Below are positions 1 to 7,805 of a DNA stretch of 64,000 bases, piece after piece. The stretch is from contig JBGQCF010000001.1 in the NCBI GenBank assembly GCA_041495205.1, positions 62,001 to 126,000 of the forward strand, read 5' to 3'. Each line of letters begins with the position of its first letter. Position 1 is the stretch's first letter. The position numbers were made by a program, and so were the translations under genes. The DNA comes from JAHFRG01 sp041495205. GTDB taxonomy: Bacteria; Pseudomonadota; Gammaproteobacteria; Burkholderiales; JAHFRG01. Under the pieces are notes generated by a model. That model did no database searches and had not been told where the DNA came from. It worked only from the letters and a program-made list of their open reading frames with translations.

Positions 1-280
1 CTGAAAATCCATTTCCTATTAAAGCCGATTGCCAAATTAATCCAATCGAAAAACTGTCACCTATCACTATTATATTTGCATCTGTAAATTTTGAGGACTT
101 GAGATGAGTTGAGTCAATTGACGGTTTGCTCGCCCTCCAGCCAAAATAGTATTCAGATAACCTTCCAATTCTGGTCAAATCTCCGTAGAAATTCGCGGTG
201 AACAGGGTAACGACCAGGAGGATCGAGATAACAAAAAAACAATAAAAGAAAACTGTTACCCAAATTTTTGAATGATTCAT
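1..280 (-). CDS. SGNH/AlgX-like acyltransferase or esterase, partial (3' end outside window)
   Basis: The reading frame opens with ATG at 280 and stays open to the window edge, giving 93 residues. Residues 6-29 form one hydrophobic segment (signal anchor). VIGDSFSIG at residues 72-80 contains the GDS nucleophile motif of SGNH hydrolases, and the spacing from the anchor resembles AlgJ/AlgX-type proteins that act on polysaccharides in the periplasm. It lies directly downstream of an MBOAT gene, the partner such proteins usually have: MBOAT moves acyl groups across the inner membrane and the SGNH protein places them on the polymer. The catalytic Asp-His pair would lie past the edge. The family call rests on the motif and the neighbour. 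Confidence 0.75.
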   Translation of the reverse strand, partial: MNHSKIWVTVFFYCFFVISILLVVTLFTANFYGDLTRIGRLSEYYFGWRASKPSIDSTHLKSSKFTDANIIVIGDSFSIGLIWQSALIGNGFS

Positions 281-282
281 TA

Positions 283-1767
283 CTAGAATTGAAAATATAA
301 AAATGGGCTATGTCTTCCCACCTTCGAAATGCAATAACCAAGAAGTACGGACGTGAGCAAAGAACTAACGAATATTTGTACTGTATTAAAACGATTTATA
401 GATTTAATTTTTGGAACATACTTTTCCGCGCATTTGGCGGCGGGCGGAAATGCTAGACAAACAATAATTGAAATTATTAATATTTTCCAAAATGCCGACT
501 TGGGATAGGGTAATTCATTTCCCTCGAAAACCGGGAAAGAGACGCCATTGAGTCCTAGCATTCCCTTGTAAATCGCGGTTGCAACAGATAGGCTTTCGGC
601 CCTGAATATTACCCATGCAAAGCACACGCACAAGAACGAAAGCAGCCAGCCGGTCGCCTTGCCAATCCATCCGTAGGTATGTGTCTCACCAAGTAGTTTG
701 CGCCAGGCGTGATTGATGATGAGAAAAACACCATGCAAGGCACCCCACAGCACGTAGGTCCAGCTGGCCCCGTGCCAGAGCCCGCCCAGCAACATGGTGA
801 TAAATATATTGATATAGCGCCTGGCCTTGCCCAGCCGATTGCCACCCAACGGAAAATAGAGGTAGTCTCGCAGAAAGATGGATAGAGAAATATGCCAGCG
901 GCGCCAGAAGTCAATAATGCTTGTTGCTTTGTAGGGCGAGTTGAAGTTGATGGGAAGGTGAATGCCAAAGAACAACGACAACCCGATTGCCATGTCAGTA
1001 TAGCCGGAGAAATCAAAGTAGATCTGAAACGTGTATGACAATACGCCAAGCCACGCCATGAAAAACATGGGGGCATTGCCTTCATTCACGCTCTTAAACA
1101 CTACATCAGCGTACTCGCCCAGCGGATCGGCAATCAGCAGTTTCTTTGCCAATCCCATCGTAAAGATGGCAATGCCTATGGCAATCTTGTCGTAGTTGAA
1201 TCGATAGGTCTCCGGCTTGGAGAACTGCGGCATCATCTGGCTGTGATGCAAAACGGGTCCTGCAATTAAATGCGGAAAGTAAGTGACAAACAGCAAATAG
1301 TTAATGAAGCGGGGCTCTTTAACCTTACCCTGCCAGCAGTCTACGAGAAAGGCGATTTGGGTGAAGGTGAAGAACGAAATGCCGATGGGCAGAACAATGT
1401 TCGGCGCATCCATCTGCCGAACTTGAAACAAGCCTAGAACAACATTGATATTGCCAACAAAGAAATTCGCATACTTAAAGAATCCCAGCACAGCCAGATT
1501 TGCGGCGAGAGCGATATAAAGGGTAATTTTTCTTGTACGCTCGTCCCCGTCGGTTAATGGTGTGAGCTTCAGTCCAAATAGATAGTTGATACAGAAGGAG
1601 CTGACGAGAAGCGGCAGCCATTTTATACTCCACCACCCGTAGAAAAACAGGGATGCCAATCCCAGCCAACCCGCGGCGGCTGTTTGGTTGTGCTTTGCAA
1701 TCAGAAAGAAGCCGATAAAAACAACGGGGAAGAAGGCAAAAATGAACTCGTACGAATTGAATAGCAT
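283..1767 (-). CDS. MBOAT family O-acyltransferase (AlgI-like)
   Basis: This 494-residue integral membrane protein has about ten hydrophobic segments. It carries the AlgI/DltB hallmarks: FDFSGYTDMAIG at residues 251-262, DFWRRWHISLS at 286-296 and GGLWHGASWTY at 328-338, where His332 is the conserved MBOAT active-site histidine. Members carry acetyl groups from acetyl-CoA across the inner membrane for O-acetylation of exported polysaccharide. The start is ATG at 1767, with a purine-rich AGAGGCGGGG just upstream. The partial SGNH gene begins two bases past its stop, so the two are surely one transcription unit. The length is normal and all key residues are present. The acceptor glycan cannot be told from sequence. 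Confidence 0.93.
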   Translation of the reverse strand: MLFNSYEFIFAFFPVVFIGFFLIAKHNQTAAAGWLGLASLFFYGWWSIKWLPLLVSSFCINYLFGLKLTPLTDGDERTRKITLYIALAANLAVLGFFKYANFFVGNINVVLGLFQVRQMDAPNIVLPIGISFFTFTQIAFLVDCWQGKVKEPRFINYLLFVTYFPHLIAGPVLHHSQMMPQFSKPETYRFNYDKIAIGIAIFTMGLAKKLLIADPLGEYADVVFKSVNEGNAPMFFMAWLGVLSYTFQIYFDFSGYTDMAIGLSLFFGIHLPINFNSPYKATSIIDFWRRWHISLSIFLRDYLYFPLGGNRLGKARRYINIFITMLLGGLWHGASWTYVLWGALHGVFLIINHAWRKLLGETHTYGWIGKATGWLLSFLCVCFAWVIFRAESLSVATAIYKGMLGLNGVSFPVFEGNELPYPKSAFWKILIISIIVCLAFPPAAKCAEKYVPKIKSINRFNTVQIFVSSLLTSVLLGYCISKVGRHSPFLYFQF

Positions 1768-1784
1768 GCCCCGCCTCTAATTTA

Positions 1785-1807
1785 GCCCGCGAGCGGGCGG
1801 GAGCCCG
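1785..1807. repeat. Short GC-rich inverted repeat upstream of the MBOAT gene
   Basis: GCCCGC and GCGGGC are separated by two bases (1785-1798), and CGGGC (1794-1798) can instead pair with GCCCG (1803-1807). It sits 18 bases before the MBOAT start and just past the rfbB relic. It could be a weak hairpin in the leader of the MBOAT mRNA; there is no T-tract, so it is not a standard terminator. Confidence 0.3.
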
Positions 1808-1829
1808 TATTTAGAGTGGGACTCATTCC

Positions 1830-2090
1830 TCATTGCCGAGATACCACCGCACGGTCTTTGACAAACGTTATCAGCGAGGAGTGATGGGTGATGAGTGAGA
1901 GGGCGAAGTTCGTCGAGAATGCCGCAAACGGTTTTGACTGCTTCCAGGTCGGTTTTTTCGCTCGCCTCGCCGATGTCGTAGGTTTCACCCGGCTTCCCTT
2001 GGGAGAGGATACCCCTGGTTGTGCAGCGCAATGATCGCCTGCATAAATCCCGTCCCGCACGTTTTTCCCGTCTCCGCAGACGGCAGACCG
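1830..2090 (-). pseudogene. rfbB: dTDP-glucose 4,6-dehydratase (RmlB/RfbB) C-terminal relic
   Basis: Pieces of RmlB appear in order but in different frames. GDGKNVRDG and then GDHC correspond to the usual GDGxNVRDWLYVxDHC. Then GKPGETYDIG followed by EKTDLEAVKTVC corresponds to the GETYNIG and NEKTNLE region. Finally LITFVKDR matches the LITFVxDRPGHDRRY region. Frameshifts separate the blocks, and a stretch built of degenerate TCATCACC/TCATCACTC units replaces the residues between DELRP and LITFV. No open frame longer than 100 codons survives. It lies between the MBOAT gene and a glycosyltransferase. It implies that a rhamnose (or dTDP-6-deoxyhexose) module once stood here; no intact rml gene remains in the window. 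Confidence 0.75.
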
Positions 2091-2141
2091 TAGGTATGGT
2101 GACAGGCGCGGTAAATGGTTTGCTGCGGCCACGCAGCGGCC

Positions 2142-3068
2142 CTATACGTCTGAATCATCAGCTGCAATATGTTGCGCAGGCCCTGTATCCCACGCTTCCA
2201 GATCCCCAAGCGGATAGTTACCGAAAATTCCATACGCGGCCCGTTTTAACTTTCCGTGTAGAGTTGCGTGCGGAAACCGCTGTATAGACTGTTTGGCTTC
2301 TAGCATTTCCGCGGCTAGTTGCCCAGACTTTGAAAGATAACGACTATGAAATTCCTGCTGAGTAATACCCCATTTCATAACAAATGCACGTCCACCACGA
2401 TTGCGCCGAATACGGTGGGTACTTTTGCTTCCAAAGTGGTAAAACCTGCTTAAGCTGATCATTCGAAAGTTCCGGCATCCTATCACCCAAAATTTCATCA
2501 GAAGATCGTCATCGCTACTCATCCCGGGGCTGAATTCCAGGCTATATCCGCCTACTAGATGCCACCACTTCCGAAGAACAAGCGTGGGTTGTGAACCCTG
2601 ACCTTCAACGTCAGTTTTCGTAACCGACATGTAATTCTCCAACATCTTAAATTCATCGAAGTCGCTCGGGGTGCTCCCGAAGTCTTGAACAATGACACAA
2701 GGATGGCCAGTGTCATACGGCTGAATCATGGCGGAAAAAAACAGCGCCAGATCGGTCTTCGAGGATTTAATGGCATTTACAAATGCGGTGTCCCACCCTG
2801 GGCAGCAGACCATGTCATCATTCACGTAAACAATCCAGTCATTCTTGGCCTGAGCCGCCAAATGATTTACAGAAAGACAGACCCCGATATTTTTCTTTGT
2901 ATGGCTGTGTTTAAGACCCTGCGATCGAACCCACTCTAGGGTGCCGTCAGACCCATCATTAACGTGGATTAATATTTCGTGGTCATAGCTTGAAAATTTT
3001 CTTATGCTTTCAACGCATAGTTTTAAGTACGCCAAATTGTTCCATGTCGGAATTAACACGCTGAACAT
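2142..3068 (-). CDS. Glycosyltransferase family 2
   Basis: A 308-residue GT-A glycosyltransferase. MFSVLIPTWNN opens the nucleotide-binding fold at residue 1, and YVNDDM at residues 81-86 is the DxD-type metal and nucleotide-sugar site. The C-terminal third is basic and has no membrane segment. I place the start at ATG 3068 because AGGGGG lies eight bases upstream; an in-frame GTG three codons earlier is less likely. The donor and acceptor sugars cannot be read from the sequence. It stands between the rfbB relic and an O-antigen ligase-like gene, so it probably adds one residue of the repeat unit at the inner membrane. The 91 bases upstream show no clear signal. Confidence 0.88.
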   Translation of the reverse strand: MFSVLIPTWNNLAYLKLCVESIRKFSSYDHEILIHVNDGSDGTLEWVRSQGLKHSHTKKNIGVCLSVNHLAAQAKNDWIVYVNDDMVCCPGWDTAFVNAIKSSKTDLALFFSAMIQPYDTGHPCVIVQDFGSTPSDFDEFKMLENYMSVTKTDVEGQGSQPTLVLRKWWHLVGGYSLEFSPGMSSDDDLLMKFWVIGCRNFRMISLSRFYHFGSKSTHRIRRNRGGRAFVMKWGITQQEFHSRYLSKSGQLAAEMLEAKQSIQRFPHATLHGKLKRAAYGIFGNYPLGDLEAWDTGPAQHIAADDSDV

Positions 3069-3168
3069 TGGCAGCACCCCCTATTTATCATCCGTCGAAA
3101 TATTTCCGAATAATGAATATATACTGGACACGAGTGCTTATTGCCGCTAAAAAGACAGGGATCTGAAT

Positions 3169-4428
3169 TTATACCAGCCTGTTTTCAACGACATCCGAGC
3201 TGTCACTATTTGTAGCAGCAGCTAACAGAGCTGCTACCGTCAGGCTGTAAAATGCAGCGGTCATCTTAAGGTCGAAAATTTCAACCGTCAGTCCAAAAAT
3301 AAAAAATCCGACCACCAGGCACACCCCGAGCATCGCGGCAGTTCTTTTCAGGCGTGAGCCGGATTTAGAAGACTGAACAAAGATTGCGAAGGGCACAAAG
3401 TAAATGGACAGGATTGATGCCAGCCCCAAAAGTCCAAACCTCACTGTGGCCGCAAGAATTTCATTATGCACCTCCCCCATTCCTTGGTACGCCGCTTCCT
3501 TCGTAATAAAACCTGCTTGACTCAACGGCCCCATCATCTGGCTGAATCCATCAGGGCCTACACCGAATATCGGGTTTCGTGTAAACAAATAGATAGCGGC
3601 CTTCCAATGCTGGAAGCGTATCCCAATTGCGGTGTCTTCATTCCCCTGGGTAAAAGCGACGATATCTCCGTATATGTCGTCGATTCGGTGATGAATTCCA
3701 TCAAAGAGTATATAACTGACGAAGCTCGCTGACACGATTAACGCGATCACCAAGGTGGATCTGGTCAACGTTTTCTCTTTGCTGTGGTATAGCGCCCAAA
3801 TGATTGCTAATATCGGCACCGCAACCCAACCGCCGCGAGAGCCTGTCTGAATAGAGGAATAAATGCCGGCGGCCAATGCCGAAACTTTCAAAATGAGAAC
3901 CGGAACCGGATCTTTTCGCACCCAGTTAACGCTAAACAACGAAAGAAAGCCGAGAATTAGCGATAAATCGCCAAAATGGATGGGATTTAAAAAGTACGAA
4001 CCCAGCCGACCGCTCAAACCTTTCGGATAGAGTGAAATCACCAGAGTCGAGGCAATTGCCCCCAAGGGGAAACCATATTGCAATACCGTTATTGCCGAAA
4101 TTCGAGTGCGCCGCAACGCTAAATAAATTGGAATCGCAAGCAAAAATCTGGAGGGCGCATCGTAAGGTGGTGGCGTAAATTTTGCGTGATAGGCTTGACT
4201 GAAAAAAACGGCCAAAACGAGGGAGACCATGGCTGCGCTGTAAACGACAGCATTGCGATCCCAGGTTTCATAGGCGTGTTCTTTTTTTGTTTGAGCCAGA
4301 AAGTACAGAGAAATTATCACCAGCAAAAAAAAACATCCGTTAACCCCTCCTTTTAAAGTGAGAAGTAGGATAGGGTAAGAAAATAAAATAATCGGTATCG
4401 AACGATTCACGATTGAGCTTATTTTCAC
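3169..4428 (-). CDS. O-antigen ligase/polymerase-like membrane protein (Wzy_C family)
   Basis: A 419-residue protein with about ten to twelve hydrophobic segments. The segment ending SRGGW, a large periplasmic loop after it, and the motif GEVHNEIL with a conserved histidine near residue 316 are typical of the WaaL/Wzy_C superfamily, which joins undecaprenyl-linked glycans to lipid A core or to one another in the periplasm. Whether it is a ligase or a polymerase cannot be settled from sequence; a second family member lies at 14781. The start appears to be GTG at 4428. A TATAAT hexamer lies a few bases before that codon, but without a matching -35 element. It is followed upstream by 520 bases holding only an IS relic. 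Confidence 0.87.
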   Translation of the reverse strand: MKISSIVNRSIPIILFSYPILLLTLKGGVNGCFFLLVIISLYFLAQTKKEHAYETWDRNAVVYSAAMVSLVLAVFFSQAYHAKFTPPPYDAPSRFLLAIPIYLALRRTRISAITVLQYGFPLGAIASTLVISLYPKGLSGRLGSYFLNPIHFGDLSLILGFLSLFSVNWVRKDPVPVLILKVSALAAGIYSSIQTGSRGGWVAVPILAIIWALYHSKEKTLTRSTLVIALIVSASFVSYILFDGIHHRIDDIYGDIVAFTQGNEDTAIGIRFQHWKAAIYLFTRNPIFGVGPDGFSQMMGPLSQAGFITKEAAYQGMGEVHNEILAATVRFGLLGLASILSIYFVPFAIFVQSSKSGSRLKRTAAMLGVCLVVGFFIFGLTVEIFDLKMTAAFYSLTVAALLAAATNSDSSDVVENRLV

Positions 4429-4689
4429 GATTATAACGTTTACCTAAGTTAAAGCGGTTGTCGAAAGCGCTTCTCTATGGTGGGAAATCGACAGAGGGTT
4501 GTTGGCAACCCTGTGTATTCTCCTTGATTGAAATGCTTGCTTCGTAGAAATGAGAATATCATTATTATGACTGGCTAGTCGTTAAAATAAAGTTTAAAGG
4601 GTTGAGTCCATTTTGTGAATCGTTGTTAACGTGATGCTTATTGGCGGATGAAGTGTGCGGAATTATTGAGCGAGTTTTCGTTTAACGCA

Positions 4690-4935
4690 GAGGTGTCCGA
4701 TTCTCGAGCTGGGCCGTAAACCGGTTCAATCCCACTTTCTAACCTCAAATAGGCATCGTCCTGGATTGTGTACCGATGATCAGATAGAAGAATTTCAGCT
4801 AAGTCTCGCTGCTTGGGGATGAGCCGCAGTTATTCATGACCTTGTGCAGGCTCATGTTCACCGAATCATTGGTGTTGGTGGTGTAGATGACGCTCTTGAT
4901 ATCCGGCGGGTAATCAAGAATGGGGTGATGCGCGG
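4690..4935 (-). mobile_element. IS256-family transposase relic, C-terminal part
   Basis: Read on the minus strand from 4935, the translation holds DYPPDIKSVIYTTN, then SVNMSLHKVMNNCGSSP, then LKFFYLI and MPI. These match the end of IS256-type transposases (pattern YPxEIRKVIYTTNAIES, then LRKVTKNRGSFPS, then ALKLLYLAL and WTMPI). There are at least three in-frame stops and no start, so it is dead. It is the only recognisable content of the 520-base gap 4429-4948; the remainder (4441-4690) shows nothing I can identify. A piece of the opposite end of a similar transposase lies at 17786-17881 in the other orientation. Confidence 0.8.
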
Positions 4936-4948
4936 CCTGTCGAAGGCG

Positions 4949-6790
4949 CTAGGCATGAATTTGTACGGTATTGTATTCCGGCACCCACTTGAGTAAATCC
5001 TGTTTTACCTGATCATCCTTAAGCGTAGTGTTCTGGCCGAGCCATAACGTTACTCCGGCGAGCCATTCCCCATTCACTTGCCTGGCGAGAGCGATGCGAA
5101 GTTTCGGGTGGTGTGTCGGCAGGGTATTTTCATCGTCGGCAAGCAGTTCTTCGTAGAGCTTTTCGCCGGGGCGCAAGCCGGTAAAGACGATTTTTATTTC
5201 GTCTTCGCTGAAACCGGAAAGACGGATCAAATCTTTGGCGAGTTCGGCGATTTTTACCGGTTCGCCCATGTCCATGACAAAAATTTCGCCGCCCTTTCCC
5301 ATCAGGCCCGCCTGCAGCACCAGTTGCGCGGCTTCGGAAATGGACATGAAGTAGCGAATGATTTCCGGATGCGTGACGGTCACCGGCCCGCCTTTCTCGA
5401 TCTGCTCGCGGAATTTCGGGATCACGCTGCCGGTGCTGCCCAGCACATTACCGAAGCGCACCATCACAAAACGCGTGCTCGATGACTGCTGCAAGGCCTG
5501 GCACAGCATTTCCGCAAGGCGCTTGCTCGCGCCCATGACATTGGTGGGATTGACCGCTTTATCCGTGGAAACCAGCACGAATTTTTCAATCCGGTGCTCG
5601 ACCGCAGCCTGCGCCAGAACATAAGTGCCAAGCGCGTTGTTGAGCACCGCTTCCCAGGCGTTTTGCTCCTCCATCAACGGCACATGCTTGTAGGCCGCGG
5701 CGTGAAACACGATGGAAGGACGATATTGCGCCAACACCTGGTCTACCCGCGAGCGGTTCTTCACATCACCGATGACACAGGCCACCGCAGTATCCGGAAA
5801 ATCGCTTTGAAATTCCTGCTCGATGCGGTAAAGCGCGTATTCGTTAAGATCGAATAAAATAAGCCTCTGCGGCTTGAAGCGCGCAATCTGCCGGCACAAT
5901 TCGGAACCGATCGAACCCCCTGCGCCACTGATCAAAATCGTTTTCCCGGCAAACAGCCCCTGCAGGCCGGCACTATCCAGAACAACAGGGTCACGCCCGA
6001 GTAAATCGTCGAGCTCAACGTGGCGGATTTGCGATACCGTGACCTTGCCGCTCAGCAGGTCGTCAAACGAAGGCACCGTCAGGGCCTTCACCCCCGCCTC
6101 CACGCAGACATTCATGGCCCGGCGTCGCGCTGCGTGAGAGGCCGAGGGCATGGCAATGATGGCGTGCTGAATTTGCATGTTTTGTGAGTGAGAGGCAAGC
6201 TCGTTGATCTGTCCCAGTACTCTTACCCCGTGTAAAAGACTTCCGTGTTTTTCCGGGCCATCATCGAGAAATCCCACCACACGCCACTCGTGACTGCGCG
6301 CAAGATCCTTGACCAAGCTGGCTGCGGCATCGCCGGCACCGAGCACAATCACCGGCTTCGCCTGCAGATTGGCGACGCTGTACAGCCGACGCTCTTTCCA
6401 TAGCCGGTAGGCAATGCGGCTGCCGCACATGATGAGGAAAAGCAGTATCGGATCCAGAACCAGCACCGAGCGCGGAACCAAAGCCGGAATACGCAGCATC
6501 AAGAGCACGAGCGGAGCGGCCATTGCCGCCGACGCAACCGCAAGGAGGATGCGTTTCAGATCGGGTAGGCTGGCGTAGCGCCAGATGCCCCGGTAAAGGC
6601 CAAACCACAAAAAAATGAGCGCCTGCGACAGCACAACCCATGGCAGCGTCTGCCACATGCTTCGCAGTTGAGGATGCTCGAAATCCATGTTGAAACGCAG
6701 CCAGTAGGCGAGACACCACGCGAGAGCCACCGCGACCAGGTCGTGGCCAAAGGCAAGCCAAGCACGGAGGTTGACCCTAGGCGGAAACAT
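4949..6790 (-). CDS. Membrane-bound UDP-GlcNAc 4,6-dehydratase (WbpM/CapD/FlaA1 family)
   Basis: A 613-residue protein. Four hydrophobic segments fill the first 130 residues, then a first Rossmann-like domain (VLGAGDAAA) and a C-terminal extended SDR domain with SGAGGSIG at residues 288-295 for NAD(P). The catalytic stretch reads STDKAVNPTNVMGASK; methionine replaces the usual tyrosine four residues before the lysine, as in WbpM. Such enzymes convert UDP-GlcNAc to UDP-2-acetamido-2,6-dideoxy-4-keto-glucose at the inner membrane face, the precursor of D-QuiNAc and D-FucNAc. I choose ATG 6790; a TTG at 6829 is possible. It overlaps the end of the sugar-phosphate transferase by 14 bases, and the reductase follows that, a standard initiation set. 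Confidence 0.92.
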   Translation of the reverse strand: MFPPRVNLRAWLAFGHDLVAVALAWCLAYWLRFNMDFEHPQLRSMWQTLPWVVLSQALIFLWFGLYRGIWRYASLPDLKRILLAVASAAMAAPLVLLMLRIPALVPRSVLVLDPILLFLIMCGSRIAYRLWKERRLYSVANLQAKPVIVLGAGDAAASLVKDLARSHEWRVVGFLDDGPEKHGSLLHGVRVLGQINELASHSQNMQIQHAIIAMPSASHAARRRAMNVCVEAGVKALTVPSFDDLLSGKVTVSQIRHVELDDLLGRDPVVLDSAGLQGLFAGKTILISGAGGSIGSELCRQIARFKPQRLILFDLNEYALYRIEQEFQSDFPDTAVACVIGDVKNRSRVDQVLAQYRPSIVFHAAAYKHVPLMEEQNAWEAVLNNALGTYVLAQAAVEHRIEKFVLVSTDKAVNPTNVMGASKRLAEMLCQALQQSSSTRFVMVRFGNVLGSTGSVIPKFREQIEKGGPVTVTHPEIIRYFMSISEAAQLVLQAGLMGKGGEIFVMDMGEPVKIAELAKDLIRLSGFSEDEIKIVFTGLRPGEKLYEELLADDENTLPTHHPKLRIALARQVNGEWLAGVTLWLGQNTTLKDDQVKQDLLKWVPEYNTVQIHA

Positions 6791-7805
6791 AATTGCCGGA
6801 ATGTCTTTTCCAGTAACGGTCGAAAACAATCATGCCAAGTGTGTAAGCCGCACTCCAGCCGGCAACCAAAACAATTTGGCTGATCTCATCCTTGCCGATA
6901 GCCCACAGGGCGGATAAACCGGCAACGAGCATCAGAGCATACTCAAACCAGGCGGTTTTGCGATGCCCCCAGCCGATTTGCACCAGCCGCTGGTAATAAT
7001 GCCCGCGATGCGCCTGCCAGATTTTTTCCCGCTTCAACGCGCGCTTAAGCAACGTGACGCTGGCATCAACAATAAAAGGCGAAAAAACCAATAGTGGAAA
7101 CCAGAACGGCCAGTTGTTTTGCGACCAACCCATGAGGCCCAGCGTTGCCGCGAGAAAGCCCAGTGGTATGGAACCGGCATCGCCCAAGAAGATTTTGGCC
7201 GGGTAGAAATTGAATAACAGAAAGGCAAGTGCCGCAGCGGCCACGGAGAAATTGACAGCGGCGAAAGACTCGCTGCCCGTCTGCCAGGCGGCGATGCCGT
7301 AAAAGCTAAAGCCGAACAGCGCCATTCCCCCGGCGAGCCCGTCCGAGCCATCCATGAAATTATACAGGTTGGTCATCCAGGCCGTGGCGAGAATGAAAAG
7401 CGGCAGTAACAGAACGCCGCCCGCGTTTGACCACAATATCGCGGCGATGGCCGCAGCCAGAAAATGCGCCGGCAGCCGCCAGACCGGGGAGATGCCGTAG
7501 ATATCGTCGAGCAACGATATGGCGAGTAACAGGGCCAGCGCGATCCAGAGCGGCCATGGCGGCAACAGCAGAAGAAACGAAATGAAGACGCCGAACATCA
7601 ATCCCAAGCCGCCGGTGCGCGGCACCGGCGCGGTATGCAGCGAACGAGGATTCGGACGATCAAGCACGATTCGCGACAGACCGCCCTTGACCAGCCACCG
7701 CAGCGCCACAAATGCCGCTGCGAACGACAGAAGGGGCGCCCAGTAATGGGAATATAGGAAATCCGTAATCAAGGTGCGTTCATCTTCGCTTGAGAAAGAA
7801 ACCAT
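6777..7805 (-). CDS. Undecaprenyl-phosphate sugar-1-phosphate transferase (WbpL/WbcO type, MraY/WecA superfamily)
   Basis: A 342-residue protein with about ten to eleven membrane segments. Superfamily motifs are clear: DRPNPRSLH with PVPRTGG after the first segment, SLLDDIYG, NLYNFMDGSDGLAGG with the conserved Asn and Asp residues, and FLGDAGS. Such proteins transfer a UDP-linked 2-acetamido-6-deoxyhexose (QuiNAc or FucNAc) phosphate to undecaprenyl phosphate, the first step of O-unit assembly. A histidine-containing cytoplasmic loop with AHRGHYYQRLVQ matches the carbohydrate-recognition loop of the WbpL group. The start is given as ATG 7805; a TTG at 7772 that overlaps the reductase stop as TTGA is an equally good alternative. 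Confidence 0.92.
   Translation of the reverse strand: MVSFSSEDERTLITDFLYSHYWAPLLSFAAAFVALRWLVKGGLSRIVLDRPNPRSLHTAPVPRTGGLGLMFGVFISFLLLLPPWPLWIALALLLAISLLDDIYGISPVWRLPAHFLAAAIAAILWSNAGGVLLLPLFILATAWMTNLYNFMDGSDGLAGGMALFGFSFYGIAAWQTGSESFAAVNFSVAAAALAFLLFNFYPAKIFLGDAGSIPLGFLAATLGLMGWSQNNWPFWFPLLVFSPFIVDASVTLLKRALKREKIWQAHRGHYYQRLVQIGWGHRKTAWFEYALMLVAGLSALWAIGKDEISQIVLVAGWSAAYTLGMIVFDRYWKRHSGNYVSA

Noticed and set aside
1785..1807. Hairpin as a rho-independent terminator
   Set aside because: The stem is short and no T-tract follows on either strand; kept only as a weak inverted repeat.
4431..4440. TATAAT-like hexamer just before the O-antigen ligase-like gene
   Set aside because: No -35 element at a usable distance and it lies too near the start codon for a normal leader.
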